The notes below the pieces were generated by a model. That model was not told the DNA's origin. It saw only the letters and a list, made by a program, of their open reading frames with translations, and ran no database searches. This document shows, one piece after another, positions 1 through 12,932 of a stretch of DNA of 64,000 bases. The DNA is from Fennellomyces sp. T-0311. Lineage: Eukaryota; Mucoromycota; Mucoromycetes; Mucorales; Lichtheimiaceae. The stretch lies in assembly GCA_025266875.1 (NCBI GenBank), contig JALLLT010000038.1, positions 248,001-312,000 of the forward strand, in the 5' to 3' direction. The position numbers were made by a program, and so were the translations under genes. Position 1 is the stretch's first letter. Each line of letters starts with the position of its first letter.

Positions 1-3000
1 GTTCTTAAGTTGCCACTTTTCCTTAGTCGGTACTCCCGGCGCCCTGACGTTGGCTGGATAATTCTGCAACCTTATTCATTAGAATCTTGTCGATACAGCC
101 TTTTTTTCTTTTGTCAAGAAGTGAAGTATTTCTTATATGGCTGCTCCTGCAGTAAGGGCAAAAATACCCATAATAAGAATAATTTGTGCTTTTCTTGGAG
201 TATATATCCTTTTCTTCCTGTGACATGCGGGTTTATTGAATATTATGTCACTAGATATCTTTTACTGTTCCATGATATTTGTTGCACCAGGAGAACCCTG
301 TACTTCCCTGAACCTGCTATTACCGCTCCCTTTCCATTACATATGATTCTTTTTGGAGGATCCCACGGCTAGCGTACCCCAATTAATGTTTAGATAAGAA
401 GTAAATCCACTATAGACTCGGTGCACTACTACAAGTGGCATCGTTTACTTGGAACGTGCAGCTTTAGTGAAACATTGCCACTTATTTCTCTGTTTACGCG
501 CCCTTAATTTTGACGTGGTCGTGTGTAAGTTCTCACGCTGTGATTTTAAACGCGACGTTGTGAGTGTTTGACTACATTGAAACGTATGGTTATCCTTTCT
601 CTTTCTATTGTTGTAATATCCTATCATCTCTCTGGTGATTCTATAAGGTTGCAAGATGTATCAGCGTTTCCATCTGCGCTTTGTATTTTATAAAACCAAA
701 TGATGTTTTGTCATAATGTACGTATATATTGTGCATCACTTTTTTTCCACTAGTAAAAGAGACACGTCAGATAATCATGATTTTATGACAGAAACTTCGA
801 TTAGGGAAAGCAAGAAAAAGCAGCCCAGTGAATGGATACTTACTCACGACCAATGCTGGATCCAATCGCAGAATTTTTTGAAAAAAAAAATAATACCAAA
901 TGACGGGCAGTGGAGAAGAGAATCTACTTATTTATCTCTCAGTCAAGTGACCCAGTTTTTGCCTGGAACGGTATTATACCCCGCTATTATCCAGCGTGTG
1001 AATTGGTTTGTGCAACCATTTTTATTTGCGGGATAAATGGGGATATTCTCCAGGTTTGGGTATACTTGTTCATGCGACAGTTGACTTTTGAATGCGGTCA
1101 TAAAAAGGGTTATGTCCGAAAGTGCAGTGCTAGCCAGAAAGAATTTTAATCAAGAAAATCGATTAGATCTTCAAGTTCTCTGATTCTTTTTTTTTTTTAC
1201 AAATTTGTACCAATTGTGTACAATCAATCCAAAAATGCCAATATGACAACGATAAAGCTGTTCTATTTTCAAAAAGGTAATAAGAAAAGCCATATAATTC
1301 AAATGACAATGAATAATATCGATCTACTCAGAATATTAAACGACATTTTACATATTCACTTTGAGCAAAAAGAATGATGCTTTCTGCTCTCGATTTGTTG
1401 CCCTACGTACTTAAATTTCCCAGAAACCGGAAAGGTTTAGTATATACTGGGTTCATATTGTACATTCACACGAACCAGCCATTCGATCTTTTTTTCATAA
1501 CACATGTAATTTTTACTTGATTACCCTTCTGTCACTTTTCTTTAAAAGTTACTGGTATAAACCCACTTGACAACAAATGCTGTCTATTGGCGCAATTATG
1601 TGTGCTGGCTAGACGCGTGATAGAAAAGTAGAACCATGAAGACGTCATTTATAACTTGTATAGGTAACGAATACATTTTTCTCTCCATGTTAAGGGGCTT
1701 ACTATACTGTTTTTGAACGTGTTAACCTAGTCCTGGTGGTTTTTGACAACAGCGCCGTTTTAGCAGTTTTTTCAGTTTAAAGATATTTGGTGCAGCGATG
1801 CCCTGGTTTTTCGCACAATCTCCTTTAGTGGTATACGTGTAAAAGTTGAATACGACGAGCATTCAATGGGGACACAGGTCACATGGCCGTGATACTTGTC
1901 ATAGGAATGATTTTGAACATGATTCTCACACTCATAACGTTCTCTGTCTTTTTATATACCACTTTCGCAAACAAAGTAAATCATATAAATGTGCTTTGCA
2001 ATCTGTATCACTGTCATAGTCATCAGGTTCGGATAAGTAGCGTCAAGGAAACAAAGCAAGTACAAGCATCTATGCTTTAATGTACTTTTGATGATTGAAT
2101 TTGTCATAGCGCAAACCTTGCATATGCGATGGCAATTTTACGCCACACAAGTAAAATGAACAAGTTGTATGATTTAAAAAATTATCACTGTGACTGTAGC
2201 ACATACCAACAATTAAGCAAGGGATAAGGAGCAATGCAAGCAAGTTTAAAGTTGCTACGTCAAAATTGTTGAAAGGCATGTTCGAGAATTGAAGCACATT
2301 ATGCTCTACCAATGACAAAGAGAGCAATGCTCACCCCTGAAACTTTTGTGGTCTTCAACGAGTATATTAGGCAAGGAGCATAGTGTACCTCAGGCACGCA
2401 TATGGTACTCTTACGTCATTTAATATGATCTTCTCATTGAAACATAACGTTGTTTCTCTATTTATGTGTACCATGAGTGCTTTTAAAATAGCCAACGGAA
2501 CCGTGTTGAGATAAGCAATACGAACTTCCTGTCGTGCTATTCATACGAGGCAGAAGAAATGCGAGAAAGCGCCGACCATCAGGTCGGCATATAGGAGCAT
2601 ATCACGCGTCGACTTTTACCGATTAAGCGCAGCAGATTAAGTTTGGACGCATACAGATACGTTTGGCGCTACAACCTTTATATAGAAATGTTATATAAGA
2701 GTGTACCGTGGTTCGTACCAATAAATCTTTTAGAAATGCCTCGCTAATGATACAAATGGAAAGGTGGCAGTACAGTTACGTTTTAATGTCAATGTCAAAG
2801 TGGGTATATGTTACTCATCGTGCTACATACCCTTAAAATCTTGTCAAACCGTATACGTACATTGCAGGACACAGAAAAGTCCTGACACCAACATCAAAAA
2901 TGGTATTCCGGGTACCAGAACAAAGAAATTAGTTACTATAATGATAAAAAGCAAGTAGTATCGACCCATATTCACGTATGGCGTGAGTGGAAGTGATGAA

Positions 3001-4414
3001 AAGTATATTTTGATTAAGGTGCGTAAATAACTTCAAAGTATAATCATCGGCAGGAAAGGTATTCCTTTTTTACTTGGAATATCATATGCTGATGCATGAG
3101 CGACACCAATCCGACAAAACCACGATGACTATGGACGGCCCTGCAAATACCGAACGCTACATACGCGTTTAAGCTTCAATGTCATACGTCTGTCATGTGA
3201 CTCTACATATGCTGCCACCTATAATGTAGTATCGCTATCTACATAATAATTGCTGGAGTATACGATAAGATGCTATGAATGAAGTGCATATTAATGAACG
3301 GACTACCGTAATACAGTCATTTCCCACAAATGAAACGCAGTGGTTCACATTCGTTGTCCTTGGATCCAACGACGTAACAAATAGTCTGAAGGTTCAAAAA
3401 AAAACATCTCGGGCCGGTACCCGCGCTTTGCCATCCTGATGCAATGTGTTAACATTTTTGACACTTTTTATCATAGCCAGCTAGTATTTTATTGGTCTTT
3501 AGTAACCACACAATAAAGTTTGTCCACCGTAAGCATATGAAAGTGCAACATAGGGGAGTTTTGTTACTCCGGTGAAGAGGATTCGGTGCGAGCGGAGGAG
3601 CACTTGGTTCATACTCTGGTATGAAATGTGTAAGGGATATGAGGGGGTGGAACGGAGACAAAATGGACAATTGCATGGTTATGGAAAAGTACGGTTCGCG
3701 ATTAGTAAAAACAGAGCATAAAGGCCAACAAAACCACTGAACCCGATTCGATCGGACTGATACTGAAATTTTGTGTGACCCGCCGTTTTAAAATTGCCAA
3801 AGTGGTGTGCACGGCCGTGGCCAAACAAAAGAAAAAAAAAGATCGCAAAAAGTGCAATCCCATTCTCCAGGTCAGATGAATTATGGGTGATCCGCGATTT
3901 AGTTGTATTACACAGATTCTTTAATATACAGTGGAAAAATAACGCCACAAGAAAGGGGAAGGCAAGAGAGCCAAAATAATCTGTGCGGAGATACCACCTC
4001 GTGGTCGTTGTATCGTTTTTGTTCAGTTGATAGCGATGCATTATGGTCCGAGAGTCTGCAGCATAACTATTTTTAAATTCCAAACACGAATGAAGGGATA
4101 AAGATGGTGGGACACATAGAATTCTACACCAAGATGAGATCTTCGTCTTAATTGCCAATATTCTACACGCAGGTCAATTATTTCTGCCATGGTATCGTCA
4201 TATTGGCTTTGGCTCGTTGAGACGTTGATCAATCAATTAGTGCAATTCCACATCTACGGATTTAGTATCCACACCGAGAAACGTTCGACCATGCAGAGAA
4301 ACTGTGTGTAAGCGCACACCCGCTCCAACCACGCGCGCGGCAGCTTAATTGTGCTGTGTGTCACTTCAAATTGATGTGGCACAAGAAAATTTAAAAAAAG
4401 TTTTTTGGGTTACT
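1..4414. other. AT-rich region with no supported gene
   Basis: Open frames here are short, overlap on both strands and show no recognisable domain, consistent intron pattern or codon bias. The longest is a minus-strand frame of 159 codons at 3679-4158 with some hydrophobic stretches but no family resemblance that I can see. I found no tRNA-like cloverleaf, long terminal repeat or clear decayed gene. The region ends at the TATA box of the wall-protein gene. Confidence 0.5.
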
Positions 4415-4424
4415 TATATATAAA
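4415..4424 (+). promoter_or_regulatory. TATA box of the Kre9/Knh1-like gene
   Basis: TATATATAAA lies about 78 bp upstream of the ATG at 4502. It is followed by a pyrimidine-rich leader (TTCATTCACTCC...), the usual start-site context of a strongly expressed fungal gene. Confidence 0.6.
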
Positions 4425-4501
4425 CGACAGGAGTCCCTGCGTACAGAGTTCTTTTCTTTATTCATTCACTCCACATCCCACTCCTTATAAATCCTTTAAC
4501 A

Positions 4502-5193
4502 ATGAAGTTCTCCGTCGCTGCCGCTCTTTTGACCTTCGCTGCCTCAGCTTTTGCCCAGACCACTGCTGATGCCAATGGTGGTATCTCCGTCTTCTATCCC
4601 CTCTCTGGTGTAAGTTTTCCAAAGGAAATTATATGCAAAAAAATACCATAAACTAAACACCTTTGTCTTTAGGCTCAATGGACCGCTGGTACTACCCAGG
4701 AGATCAAGTGGAACATCCTTGATGCTTCCCTGGCCAAGAAGATCAAGTCCATCAGCTTGAGAGGTGGTGCTTCCAACAACCTCGACCTCGCCTACATCAT
4801 CACCAACACCGAGTTCGATGCCAGCACCGGCAAGTACGACTGGGCCATTGATAACCGTACTGAGACTGGCGCTGCCTGTATGTATACAATATTGAATGTA
4901 GCTGATGCAATTGCTAAACTAAGCGTTGTATAGACTCTGTCCAGGTTACCACCGAGAGCGGTTCCAGCTACTCTCCCCATTTCACCATCATTGGTGCTGC
5001 CCCCGGTACCACTAACAACACCTTGTTGGGTGTCCAGCCCGGTGATGCCAAGTCCTCGGGCGCCTCCTCCCCCACCGGCACTTCCAGCTCTGATGCTGCC
5101 AAGGAGTCCACTGAGGAAGGCAGTGCCGCTTCCGTCAAGATTAGTGCCTTGGTTGGTGTTGCTGTCGCTGGTGCTGCCGTCGCTCTTTTCTAA
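4502..5193 (+). CDS. GPI-anchored Ser/Thr-rich cell-wall protein, Kre9/Knh1-like N-terminal domain
   Basis: Three exons (4502-4609, 4673-4877, 4934-5193) encode 190 residues; both introns are GT-AG. The product starts with a signal peptide (MKFSVAAALLTFAASAFAQ). The next ~100 residues contain 'ISVFYPLSGAQWTAGTTQEIKW', as two short runs ISVFYPLSG and WTAGTTQEIKW, the hallmark of the Kre9/Knh1-like beta-sandwich found in fungal surface proteins. A Ser/Thr/Gly-rich stalk follows, then a C-terminal hydrophobic tail (VGVAVAGAAVALF) typical of a GPI-attachment signal. It therefore probably sits in the plasma membrane or wall; relatives are linked to beta-glucan assembly, but a precise role cannot be read here. 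Codon use is strongly biased to C-ending codons and there is a good TATA box, so I infer high expression. Confidence 0.85.
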
Positions 5194-6936
5194 ACAGATA
5201 GAGAACCCCTTTTAAACACATCCCATTCCCTTCCTGTTGTATCAAGTAGCATTATAATACTACATACCTAGTTAAAAGAAACCATTAATGATTTTCTGTG
5301 CATATACGTATACGGCCGTGTGATTGTGTGTGTGTTTAAGTGTGCCCTTTTGGAGGGAAATAGTCAATTTTCGATCGGCCCCAGGTTGTACATCGCGTGA
5401 TACAAGCTCGTGTACGAATTAAACGCTTGTGGAACCATTTCGGCCGCCTTAGCTACACAAAATGTTCGAGGCTACTTGACCAAGCACCCGAAGCATATGT
5501 CTCTTTCCGTATTGACCAACTTTCATACTAAATGAGGTACCTAGGTTTTTAGTGCGATCGACTAAACAATCAGTCGCGATTTTAAGATGACTTTTAATAT
5601 CAGTAAACGATCAAAAAAGGCACTACCGGTCGTGGAAAAGATCCCATTAACATTGACGTTCGCATTCAGAGCATAGTACTTGTGCCATATCCAGGTTTTC
5701 AGAATAAACAGGATATATACAAGCGTTGTTTTTGCACTCGAATTGGCTTCTGAGTTGCCAACTCCCGCTATTTGGATGGGGCCGAGAATGTAGTTGCGCG
5801 GGTAAGAACGCGCGTTGTTTCAATAAGTTGGTTTCACTCTGCTGGGAGGATAATATCAACCCCGAGCAGATGACTTGGAGCATATACGTACCTTGGCCCA
5901 TAGATATCGACTTTTTACCACAACCTCCAATTAAGGAGGTACCGTACTCAACTATTACTGGATTAATATCATTTTTTTCCGTTCAAAGTTTTGCCGTATT
6001 AAGTACATTGACCCGAGGGCAATAGTATATATGTAGAATAAACAGGAATTCTGCAACAAAGGGGGTACATTTTCTCTTCAAAAACCAGTCAGAAAAAACT
6101 TAAAACGGATGCACACCATCAAGCCCAATTCCTGATGCACAAATGTCATTAAATATACGTACAATATCCTTTCTTTTCTATTACGTAACACCTCTACCGA
6201 TCCTGTGTCTATGACGCTTGCAGCATCCTATTGACTTTGTATGGTTTACGTACAAAGCTGAACCACAGTTCGTTTGACCGGACACCCTGTCAGAACTGAA
6301 CGTTCCGACTCTATACTTGTTTTAGCTAAATTTTAAAGCAATGGTCCAACCATATCGATATATCCGATGATTTCTTGGCAAATATTACCATTGGTATTAA
6401 GCCGTATTGTGTTTCGGTCAGCTTTAGTATTTTCAATAAATTGACTGCGAAATGACCTGTTGATACATTAAGCGGGATGATTGGTCAATGGGAAGCATAA
6501 CGGTCATGATTATGCAGTGTCTTCCGTGACACTTTCTCATAGCGTATAAGGTACCATGGTTAACTCGGGACGGAATGGTTGTCGATGTCATCCCTACCGC
6601 TGAGGGTAAGAAAATGCACGAATAACCTCCGTTACATACCATTTCCAATCAAGTTTCTGCATGAAATGCTGTAGGACATTGTCATGTTAACATACGACCC
6701 ATCACCGTAGACATAGAACCTTCTTAACAATCCATCGCTCCCAGTCAAATGCACGCAATGCACCCTCATTCCCTAGACCCGCAAAATATCTCATGCAACC
6801 GCGAGCTCTGTACGTCAGATTGTATTTTATTTTAACCTACAAAATAAACGTGTATAGCGATGTTGTTTATGTTGTGTAAGGGTAGTACGGGATGTTGATA
6901 GTTGTATGTACATTTTGGTGTTTGTTCCTTATTCGT
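5194..6936. other. intergenic region, nothing recognised
   Basis: It contains the 3' end of the wall-protein gene and the downstream flank of the convergent bL32m gene. The small frames at 5647-6025 and 6433-6648 lie opposite one another and have no family resemblance. No RNA gene or repeat was seen. Confidence 0.5.
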
Positions 6937-7239
6937 CTAGTTGGCAACCTTATTGGCGTGCTTAATTTCACCATAGCAATGACTGCATAAATGGTGAAGC
7001 AATTTGTTGTTTCCACATGCAGGACATTGCGTCACGTTCTCCTTGTTCTCCAAGCCCTTGTTAGACGCGCGCATTCGCTTTTTCGAGTGTGATGTCTTCT
7101 TTTTCGGAGCAGCCCAAAGGAATGGCTCAAGCCAAATGGGAGTTTTGAATGTGCCGGCCGTTGCTGCAAGCGCACCCAATCGAGGTGCCTGTGTTAACGA
7201 TGGCAGTGAAAAGTGGTATCCAAGTCGAGCAAGCGCCAT
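6937..7239 (-). CDS. MRPL32: mitochondrial large-subunit ribosomal protein bL32m
   Basis: Single exon of 100 codons from the ATG at 7239. I chose this start because MALARLGYHFSLPSL is a basic, hydroxylated mitochondrial presequence; the frame is open to an ATG at 7350, but that would add an unrelated acidic stretch. After the presequence comes the conserved bL32 core: a 'WAAPKKKTSHSKKRMR' segment (the mature N terminus after processing) and the zinc ribbon CPACG...LCSHCY, with the four cysteines at CPAC and CSHC. bL32m is a component of the mitoribosomal large subunit; in yeast its maturation by the m-AAA protease gates ribosome assembly (family knowledge). Length and domain order are normal. 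Confidence 0.9.
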   Translation of the reverse strand: MALARLGYHFSLPSLTQAPRLGALAATAGTFKTPIWLEPFLWAAPKKKTSHSKKRMRASNKGLENKENVTQCPACGNNKLLHHLCSHCYGEIKHANKVAN

Positions 7240-8153
7240 TTGAATGGTTTTGTTTTCGTGAACAAGAGCCAGGTTACCTTTCCTTTTGGAACTGTCAGTC
7301 GAATTCAAAGCCACCACACACACAGAGCATCCACTCTCCGCTATCAGCATTCACAGTATAAGCCCAAAACATATAATTCGTTGCGAAAACTCAATATGAG
7401 GGGACCATTGTTGTATTTAAGGAGATCTGTGGCGTTCTAGAAAGAGATTTAACGTTGTGGCAAAAATAGTTGTTATCTGCTCGCTTTTTCCTTCAGAGAC
7501 GCTTTGCGTTGGCCTGTCACAATTGAATCTTTCTCCTTATTTTGGTTATGCTCCCTATTTATGCTGAGCCACTACCAAAGCTATTTCGATGCACAGAACT
7601 TCGTTATTCAACTAAGCAAACAGTTGGGTTAATTAATACAGCATCGAGTCAAAACTACGATCGGTGCTAAGATCGATCTTTCGACGGAACACGACATGAC
7701 ATCACTTTTTCTCAACACCCATCAATATGGTAACGTGGCTTGATGCTCCTTACCAGCAGAGCATGTGAAACTAAAGGGGCATAGACAACGTTACGTATTC
7801 CTACTTTAACCGCTGTCATATTAACGGTCAACAGACACCTTCCCGAAATATACAATATAAAGTATTATTTAATAAATAAGGTCATGTACTCTTCCAGTTG
7901 ATAATCGTATTCTAGATCTGATATCTTGCCCAGCTAAGTTATTTTAATAGGTCCTTGATTAAGTAACCCAAAGGGAATAAGAATATGTGCATCGAAAGAG
8001 GAGGTTTTTTGTGGGGTAAGTATTACGGAAGATCGAGCGGCCGTCATATGATGCATGTCCTTGTGCTAATAACAATTTGTGGACAACTATGTTTCTGGAT
8101 AGAACGATCTGTACATACTTCTTTCTGAAAGGATACTTCTTAATGTTAGAAAA
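7240..8153. other. intergenic region upstream of bL32m
   Basis: About 0.9 kb that should hold the bL32m promoter. Plus-strand frames at 7149-7440 are shadows of bL32m or unsupported. No tRNA or repeat was seen. Confidence 0.4.
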
Positions 8154-8450
8154 TCAGAGATAAAGATTTTTCCGCGCAATCCGGCCCATCCCTTCGTGGA
8201 ACTGTTCGAAGTAGCAGAAGATAGTAGCAAATATTATTCCAAATAGTAGGAGGGACAGGGACCGGTCCATCAAGAAAACATGATCACGAAAACGAACAAT
8301 GCGCCGCCACTTGTTGTTGTTTGTCTGATGCTCAGCACAAGTTCTGATAAATGATTCGCTACAAAATGTGGAAAATGCTTCTGGGCCTTGCAACCTGAAG
8401 CGCAAGAATTCAAGCTCAGTATTTTGGGCAGGGTCACTGTCCAGCTTCCA
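8154..8450 (-). CDS. possible 3' exon of an unrecognised membrane protein
   Basis: The minus frame reads from about 8450 to a stop at 8154. It contains a charged segment (KWRRIVRFRDHVFLMDRS) followed at once by one strong hydrophobic span (LSLLLFGIIFATIFCYF) and a short basic tail, a plausible C-terminal membrane anchor. No ATG opens this frame. A stop lies just upstream, so a spliced 5' part would be needed: a CAG/GTAAAG donor exists near 8558 and an AG near 8446. I could not assemble a convincing 5' exon and do not recognise the family. It may be non-coding. Confidence 0.25.
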   Translation of the reverse strand, partial: WKLDSDPAQNTELEFLRFRLQGPEAFSTFCSESFIRTCAEHQTNNNKWRRIVRFRDHVFLMDRSLSLLLFGIIFATIFCYFEQFHEGMGRIARKNLYL

Positions 8451-8779
8451 CCATGCAAGTCAGATGACGCTGAGATTGCAACTGGACACCATGAAAAAAA
8501 AAGATATGGTCCCAGGAGGGCCCCCTTTAGACTTCAGCACCCCCCCCTCTCTTTACCTGACTAGTGCTTTAGTTTCGGTAACGCTCCTTCTTTTTCTTCT
8601 TCTTCTTCTACGTGTGATAAAAGGAGTGTTACCCGCCTTCCTTTTTTCTTGTTTCTTCCACGTTCATCCAATTTTTTTTCGATCTATTTCCACATGGTGC
8701 TTTCAATTCCTATCTATCGTGTTTCTGATGTCAATGAGAAGGTAACCCTAGAAGCTTATAATTGATAAACGGGGTCATA

Positions 8780-9808
8780 ATGGCGTACTATATGTATAAG
8801 CAGCAGCCGGCGCGTACAGCACCACTGACACCATCGCCGCCGACAACATCTTCCTCCTCATTTTCGTCCAGTAACCTAGAAGTTTCCCGAGAGACCCAAC
8901 TAAAAAACCACGGTAAGCTACAGCGTGGTGACTAATCGGCCGGGAAGCCGATGCATTTTGCCAGAATAAGGGCTAAAAATAACTTACTCTCTTTTACCTC
9001 GTTCTTTTCGTAACTTGTATGTATATGCATAAGCAGATCAACGACGACAGCTACTGAAACAATCTCCGTCATCTCATCGATGCAATAAGCGCCGATATGG
9101 TTCCATAGTGGATCATCAGGATGCATTTCTTGGTAATTAGGCATATATTTATTCCCTTTTTCTGCTTTAATAACCCTCTTTTCCTCTTAACAATACACAT
9201 TAGCGCCATCATCGGCCGGAACACCCTCTTTCAACGACAGCGCGAGTATAAAAAGTGTTGCCTCAAGCGGTAGTGAAGCCTCATTTAAAACTGCTACCAC
9301 TACCACAGCTGGATTTGCAAACGCAATAAATCTTGACATGCCACCTACACCCCCACATACGACCGTGAGCCCGAATGATAACGACGAAGGCCTCTATTTG
9401 CTATGGACCCATCAGCTGCTACGAGAAAGAGGGTTCAAACCATCTTCATTCCGGTTACAAGATGAAGGATTAGGCGCTCTTCCGGCAGAATCCGTGACAG
9501 AACATGACTATGATAGCGATGACAGTCGAAGCACGGATAGCAGTCTTACGGAAGGAGACGACAACGAATCATCCCTGTTGCTGACGTCGCCGGATATTGA
9601 CCATGGTAGCAGGGTGCGGATGTATTCTTCGTTCAATTCCTGCGCGTCTTCATTCACCGGAAGCCGCACACAAGACTACTTCCACCACAGACCTTCCACA
9701 TCATCTTCAATGCACCTTTCCGCCGCACGAGCTGCAGAAGATGACGAAGAGGAGGCTCCGTCGTTCTTCGCATCGTTGTTTGGAGCATGCTTCTCCTGTA
9801 GCCGCTGA
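8780..9808 (+). CDS. uncharacterised Ser/Thr-rich protein with cysteine-rich C terminus
   Basis: Two exons (8780-8912 and 9204-9808) separated by a 291-bp GT-AG intron encode 245 residues in one frame; the junction restores a continuous Ser/Pro-rich sequence. Most of the protein looks disordered (Ser, Thr, Asp and Glu rich). Two parts look structured: a short segment EGLYLLWTHQLLRERGF near residue 107, and the extreme C terminus FFASLFGACFSCSR, whose aromatic and cysteine pattern would suit palmitoylation and membrane attachment. I do not recognise the family and no enzymatic motif is visible. The upstream sequence is CT-rich with no clear TATA box. Confidence 0.65.
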
Positions 9809-10761
9809 GTCAAATTCTCCTTCATCACGCAATACATACCACAATCCTCCCCCAACATTATACTAAAAAGCATGCGGCCTTCGCATCGGATAATAATAAA
9901 GAGAAAATATATATTACCGGGTGTTTGATTTCCCTCTCAGGCACGCATTGCATACAATAGCTCGGGTAGCACTCGGATTCCCTTGTGCTTAACACTTGAC
10001 ACTTCAAACGCTGATCTGCGTGACCCCTCGTGACGATGCGGGCCCAATAGTTATGGTGCCCTCACATTTTTTCATCTCCCTTGTTCTATTGTTCTTTATA
10101 CTATGGGATTGATATATAAAAAATGGCCAGTGCTCATACAACTGATCAGATCTTGTGTACGGGGCCCACTGGTCCTACATCACAGGCCCCAAAATGACCA
10201 CATGGATAAATAATTCATAAAACTGCTCCACACGATTCTCATTGGACTTGCAACGTTGCTCGTATAGGGAGAATATAATTGCAAGAAAAAGGAACCTTCT
10301 GTAGAGAAGGCAAAAAGTTTTTTTTGTACCCCCAAGTAAAACGCATATGCTCTACATGCACCGCAGCTGCATGGGCTTGGGTGTCTTATCCAATAATAAT
10401 TTTCGAGTTCACTAGCACAGTTCAAATGACGAATCTCATTCGCTATAGACACTGTCCTTATCACGTCACTTTAATTGGAAAGGGCCAGCACATACGTACG
10501 TTGTCTTTTATATTCGCAGTTGTAGTTAAACCGGTCTTGCATACATCCTCTTAGGGGGAGGAAATGCTTTTGCTGCAAGTGACATCGCGGTTTCAGACCA
10601 GCGTCAGGGTACTAAAATTAGTAAAAGCTCGTTCTGTGGTTCTATCTGACAGTGCAACATGGTAACATCCCATGCCAGGATCGCAACGTCCAAGAGCCTG
10701 CTGCATATCTGTGCATACATACGGGTCGAAAAGGTGACAGGAAAAAAGTGCTCTTTCTTTA
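9809..10761. other. intergenic region between two convergent genes
   Basis: This stretch lies between the 3' ends of the Ser/Thr-rich protein gene (plus) and the IF1 gene (minus). The frames at 10180-10554 are on opposite strands and unsupported. Nothing else was recognised. Confidence 0.45.
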
Positions 10762-11077
10762 TTAGATAAGGTGCTTTTTCTTGGCAAGTTCATCCAACTC
10801 CTTTTTGATTTCTTGAGTTGCCTTTCGCTGCTCATTGAGGACACTTCTCAAAGCCTTGATCTGCTCGGCTTCCTTTGATGCATATGTTACACTTCGTTCC
10901 GGCTTTTAGGGAGAATCAACTTACAGTCTGTCGGGCCCACACGTTCTCAACGGCCTTTTCCTTGTCACCGAAACTTCCTTTCGACTGTGCAGTCGCACCA
11001 GCAGAAGGTCCATGGACCTTTGCACGTTGAATTTTGTTAGGATTGGCACGAAATGCAGCACGAGTGACACGATGCAT
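10762..11077 (-). CDS. INH1: mitochondrial F1F0-ATPase inhibitor IF1
   Basis: Two exons (11077-10925, 10872-10762) with a 52-bp GT-AG intron encode 87 residues. The N terminus (MHRVTRAAFRANPNK) is a basic mitochondrial presequence; I prefer this ATG to the one at 11113, which adds a hydrophobic Phe/Cys stretch. The inhibitory core GSFGDKEKAVENVWAR is diagnostic of IF1. The second exon supplies the dimerising coiled coil (EAEQIKALRSVLNEQ... ending KKKHLI). IF1 binds the F1 catalytic interface and blocks ATP hydrolysis when the proton gradient collapses. Its length matches the fungal family. The V-ATPase subunit C gene ends 0.2 kb upstream on the same strand, but nothing suggests co-transcription. 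Confidence 0.93.
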
Positions 11078-11278
11078 GATGATAAATAGTACAGAGCAGG
11101 AAAAACAAAACAAAACACCACTCGTTTTTTATGCATTTCAATGAACCCCAGGAAATCATCATGTTTCACTTTTTGACACAGAAAAAAAAGTCTTGTACAG
11201 TATAAAGAAGTCCTTAACATCTTTCATTGAAACTGCGACTGTATTTATTGTTTTTTGTTGCATCCCAATATGCCTTAA

Positions 11279-12916
11279 CTAGGCACGCTCTGAATCGAAT
11301 TCAAGGTGGAATTGAACATAGGGTCGGTAGCTGCTGTCATTCACCGTTTGAAGATCATGATCCAGTATTTCTTCATGTCCAGAGTCATCGTTGCTCTTCT
11401 TGGAGAATGCTTGACCATGAACGCCACCCAAACGACCATACTGCGACACCAAGAGGCCATCCACTTTGTCTTCATACTTCGGCTTCGCCTATTTAAAAAG
11501 GAGTTATGGTAAGTCTCAACTGCTCCAAGCATCAGGACATCCAAACGTACAGCGATGGTAACAGCAGTGAAATCTGGAGGCAAACCGTAACGAAGCACAG
11601 ATTCTACAAACACGCGCAACGCTTTAAGATGGATCCATGAAGCAAACACTTCGCCAAAATTGGTTCTTGCCAATCGAAACAGTTCCAACTGCTGCTCTTT
11701 TTCCGTGGCTTCTGCTTCAGTCAACTCACGCTTTTGCGACTGGAGCGCATCTTCATCATATTTGAATTCGCGCACTATGAATCTAGTCTATCTTTTTAAT
11801 CCGATGACTGCCAGAGATCTTGGCATCTTCTCTTACCTTTCTTCTCGTGCTTTGTGAGTGAACTCATCCAAAACGCGCTGAAAGAGCGTGACCGAGAACA
11901 ATCCGTACTCGTCATCTTCAGCAATTTTACTACGAGAAATGTGCCATTAGCTTGCCAGTTACGGCAGATATGTGTATGACAGACTTACACAGAAGAACGA
12001 GGAACCACCATCGATGTGAGTGTTTCGTACTTGTTGAGCCATTGTTTGTATGCAGGTCTACACGTTAATTGTCAGCAGGAATAGTCGCCTAGTAACGAAT
12101 ATCGTTACCTTGGTACCGCGACGAAAAGAGTGGTCAAGTACTCGGAATTGAGAACACAATTCTCCTTTCGAACAATTCCATTCAAGTTCTTGACGGAGAG
12201 GTTACCACTAACACCACATCAGCAATGTAATCCCTTTATGTTGTATACATTATTACGTTTCTTTCCGTTGAAGACCTTGCAGATTGTTCTTGCTTTGGGT
12301 ATACGAGTTCAACTTCGTCTTCATCACATTATCAATCGAAGTCACTTCCTAGCATGACCATCAGCAAACGATAAACATGAAACCTTTCCACCTTCTTACT
12401 TGATTCAGTGTCGTGGTGATCTCTTGCAGGGACCTATCAGTGCGATACTTCATTGTGTTCCACTGGAATGTGCTAATGTACTCCTCCACAGGCTCTGTAT
12501 GACAAGTTACAACCAAAAGCCTTTATCGTCGGTCGGTCTAGCTCTTACTATCATTCGCCAGCATGTATTCTCGGACATGACCATTCGTGCTGTCGGTTTT
12601 GATCAGGTTGGCCAAGATATCTGCCAGCTTATTGACTGACTGCTCAAAAGACGTGTCATACTTGGCCAAATCGTCTGACAGTAACACTAGTGCATCCAAG
12701 GTACCAATCTGGATTTGCATGGTTAATTATAAAACAGAAATTCAATTTTCTTCATGGAGGCAATGGCCGTATTCTCTCGGGTTGAAAAAAAAGTACCTTG
12801 AAATCCGGAACGTTGAATGCATAAGTCAAAGCATACTCGCTGAGTTTGCCTCGGATATTCAGAAAGGTGTTCTGCTTGTTACCCAAGGCAGGCACTGAGA
12901 CAAATAGATACTTCAT
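11279..12916 (-). CDS. VMA5: V-type proton ATPase subunit C
   Basis: Nine exons encode 389 residues (yeast Vma5 has about 392): 12916-12797, 12708-12549, 12494-12400, 12348-12257, 12207-12109, 12057-11989, 11929-11837, 11782-11551 and 11488-11279. All phases join cleanly and all introns are GT-AG. The N terminus [14 protein letters not shown], the [13 protein letters not shown] block, [11 protein letters not shown] and the C-terminal [13 protein letters not shown] are subunit C landmarks. Subunit C bridges the V1 stator stalks and the Vo ring and is released during reversible disassembly (family knowledge). A short in-frame ATG at 12720 is internal to an intron and is not the start. Confidence 0.93.
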
Positions 12917-12932
12917 TTACAAAATGTGCCAG

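Noticed and set aside
3679..4158. 159-codon minus-strand frame with hydrophobic stretches
   Set aside because: No domain, no codon bias and no homology that I can recognise; its overlap with another open frame suggests chance.
8368..8745. 125-codon plus frame rich in Leu and Phe
   Set aside because: Its hydrophobicity comes from the CT-rich promoter tract of the gene starting at 8780.
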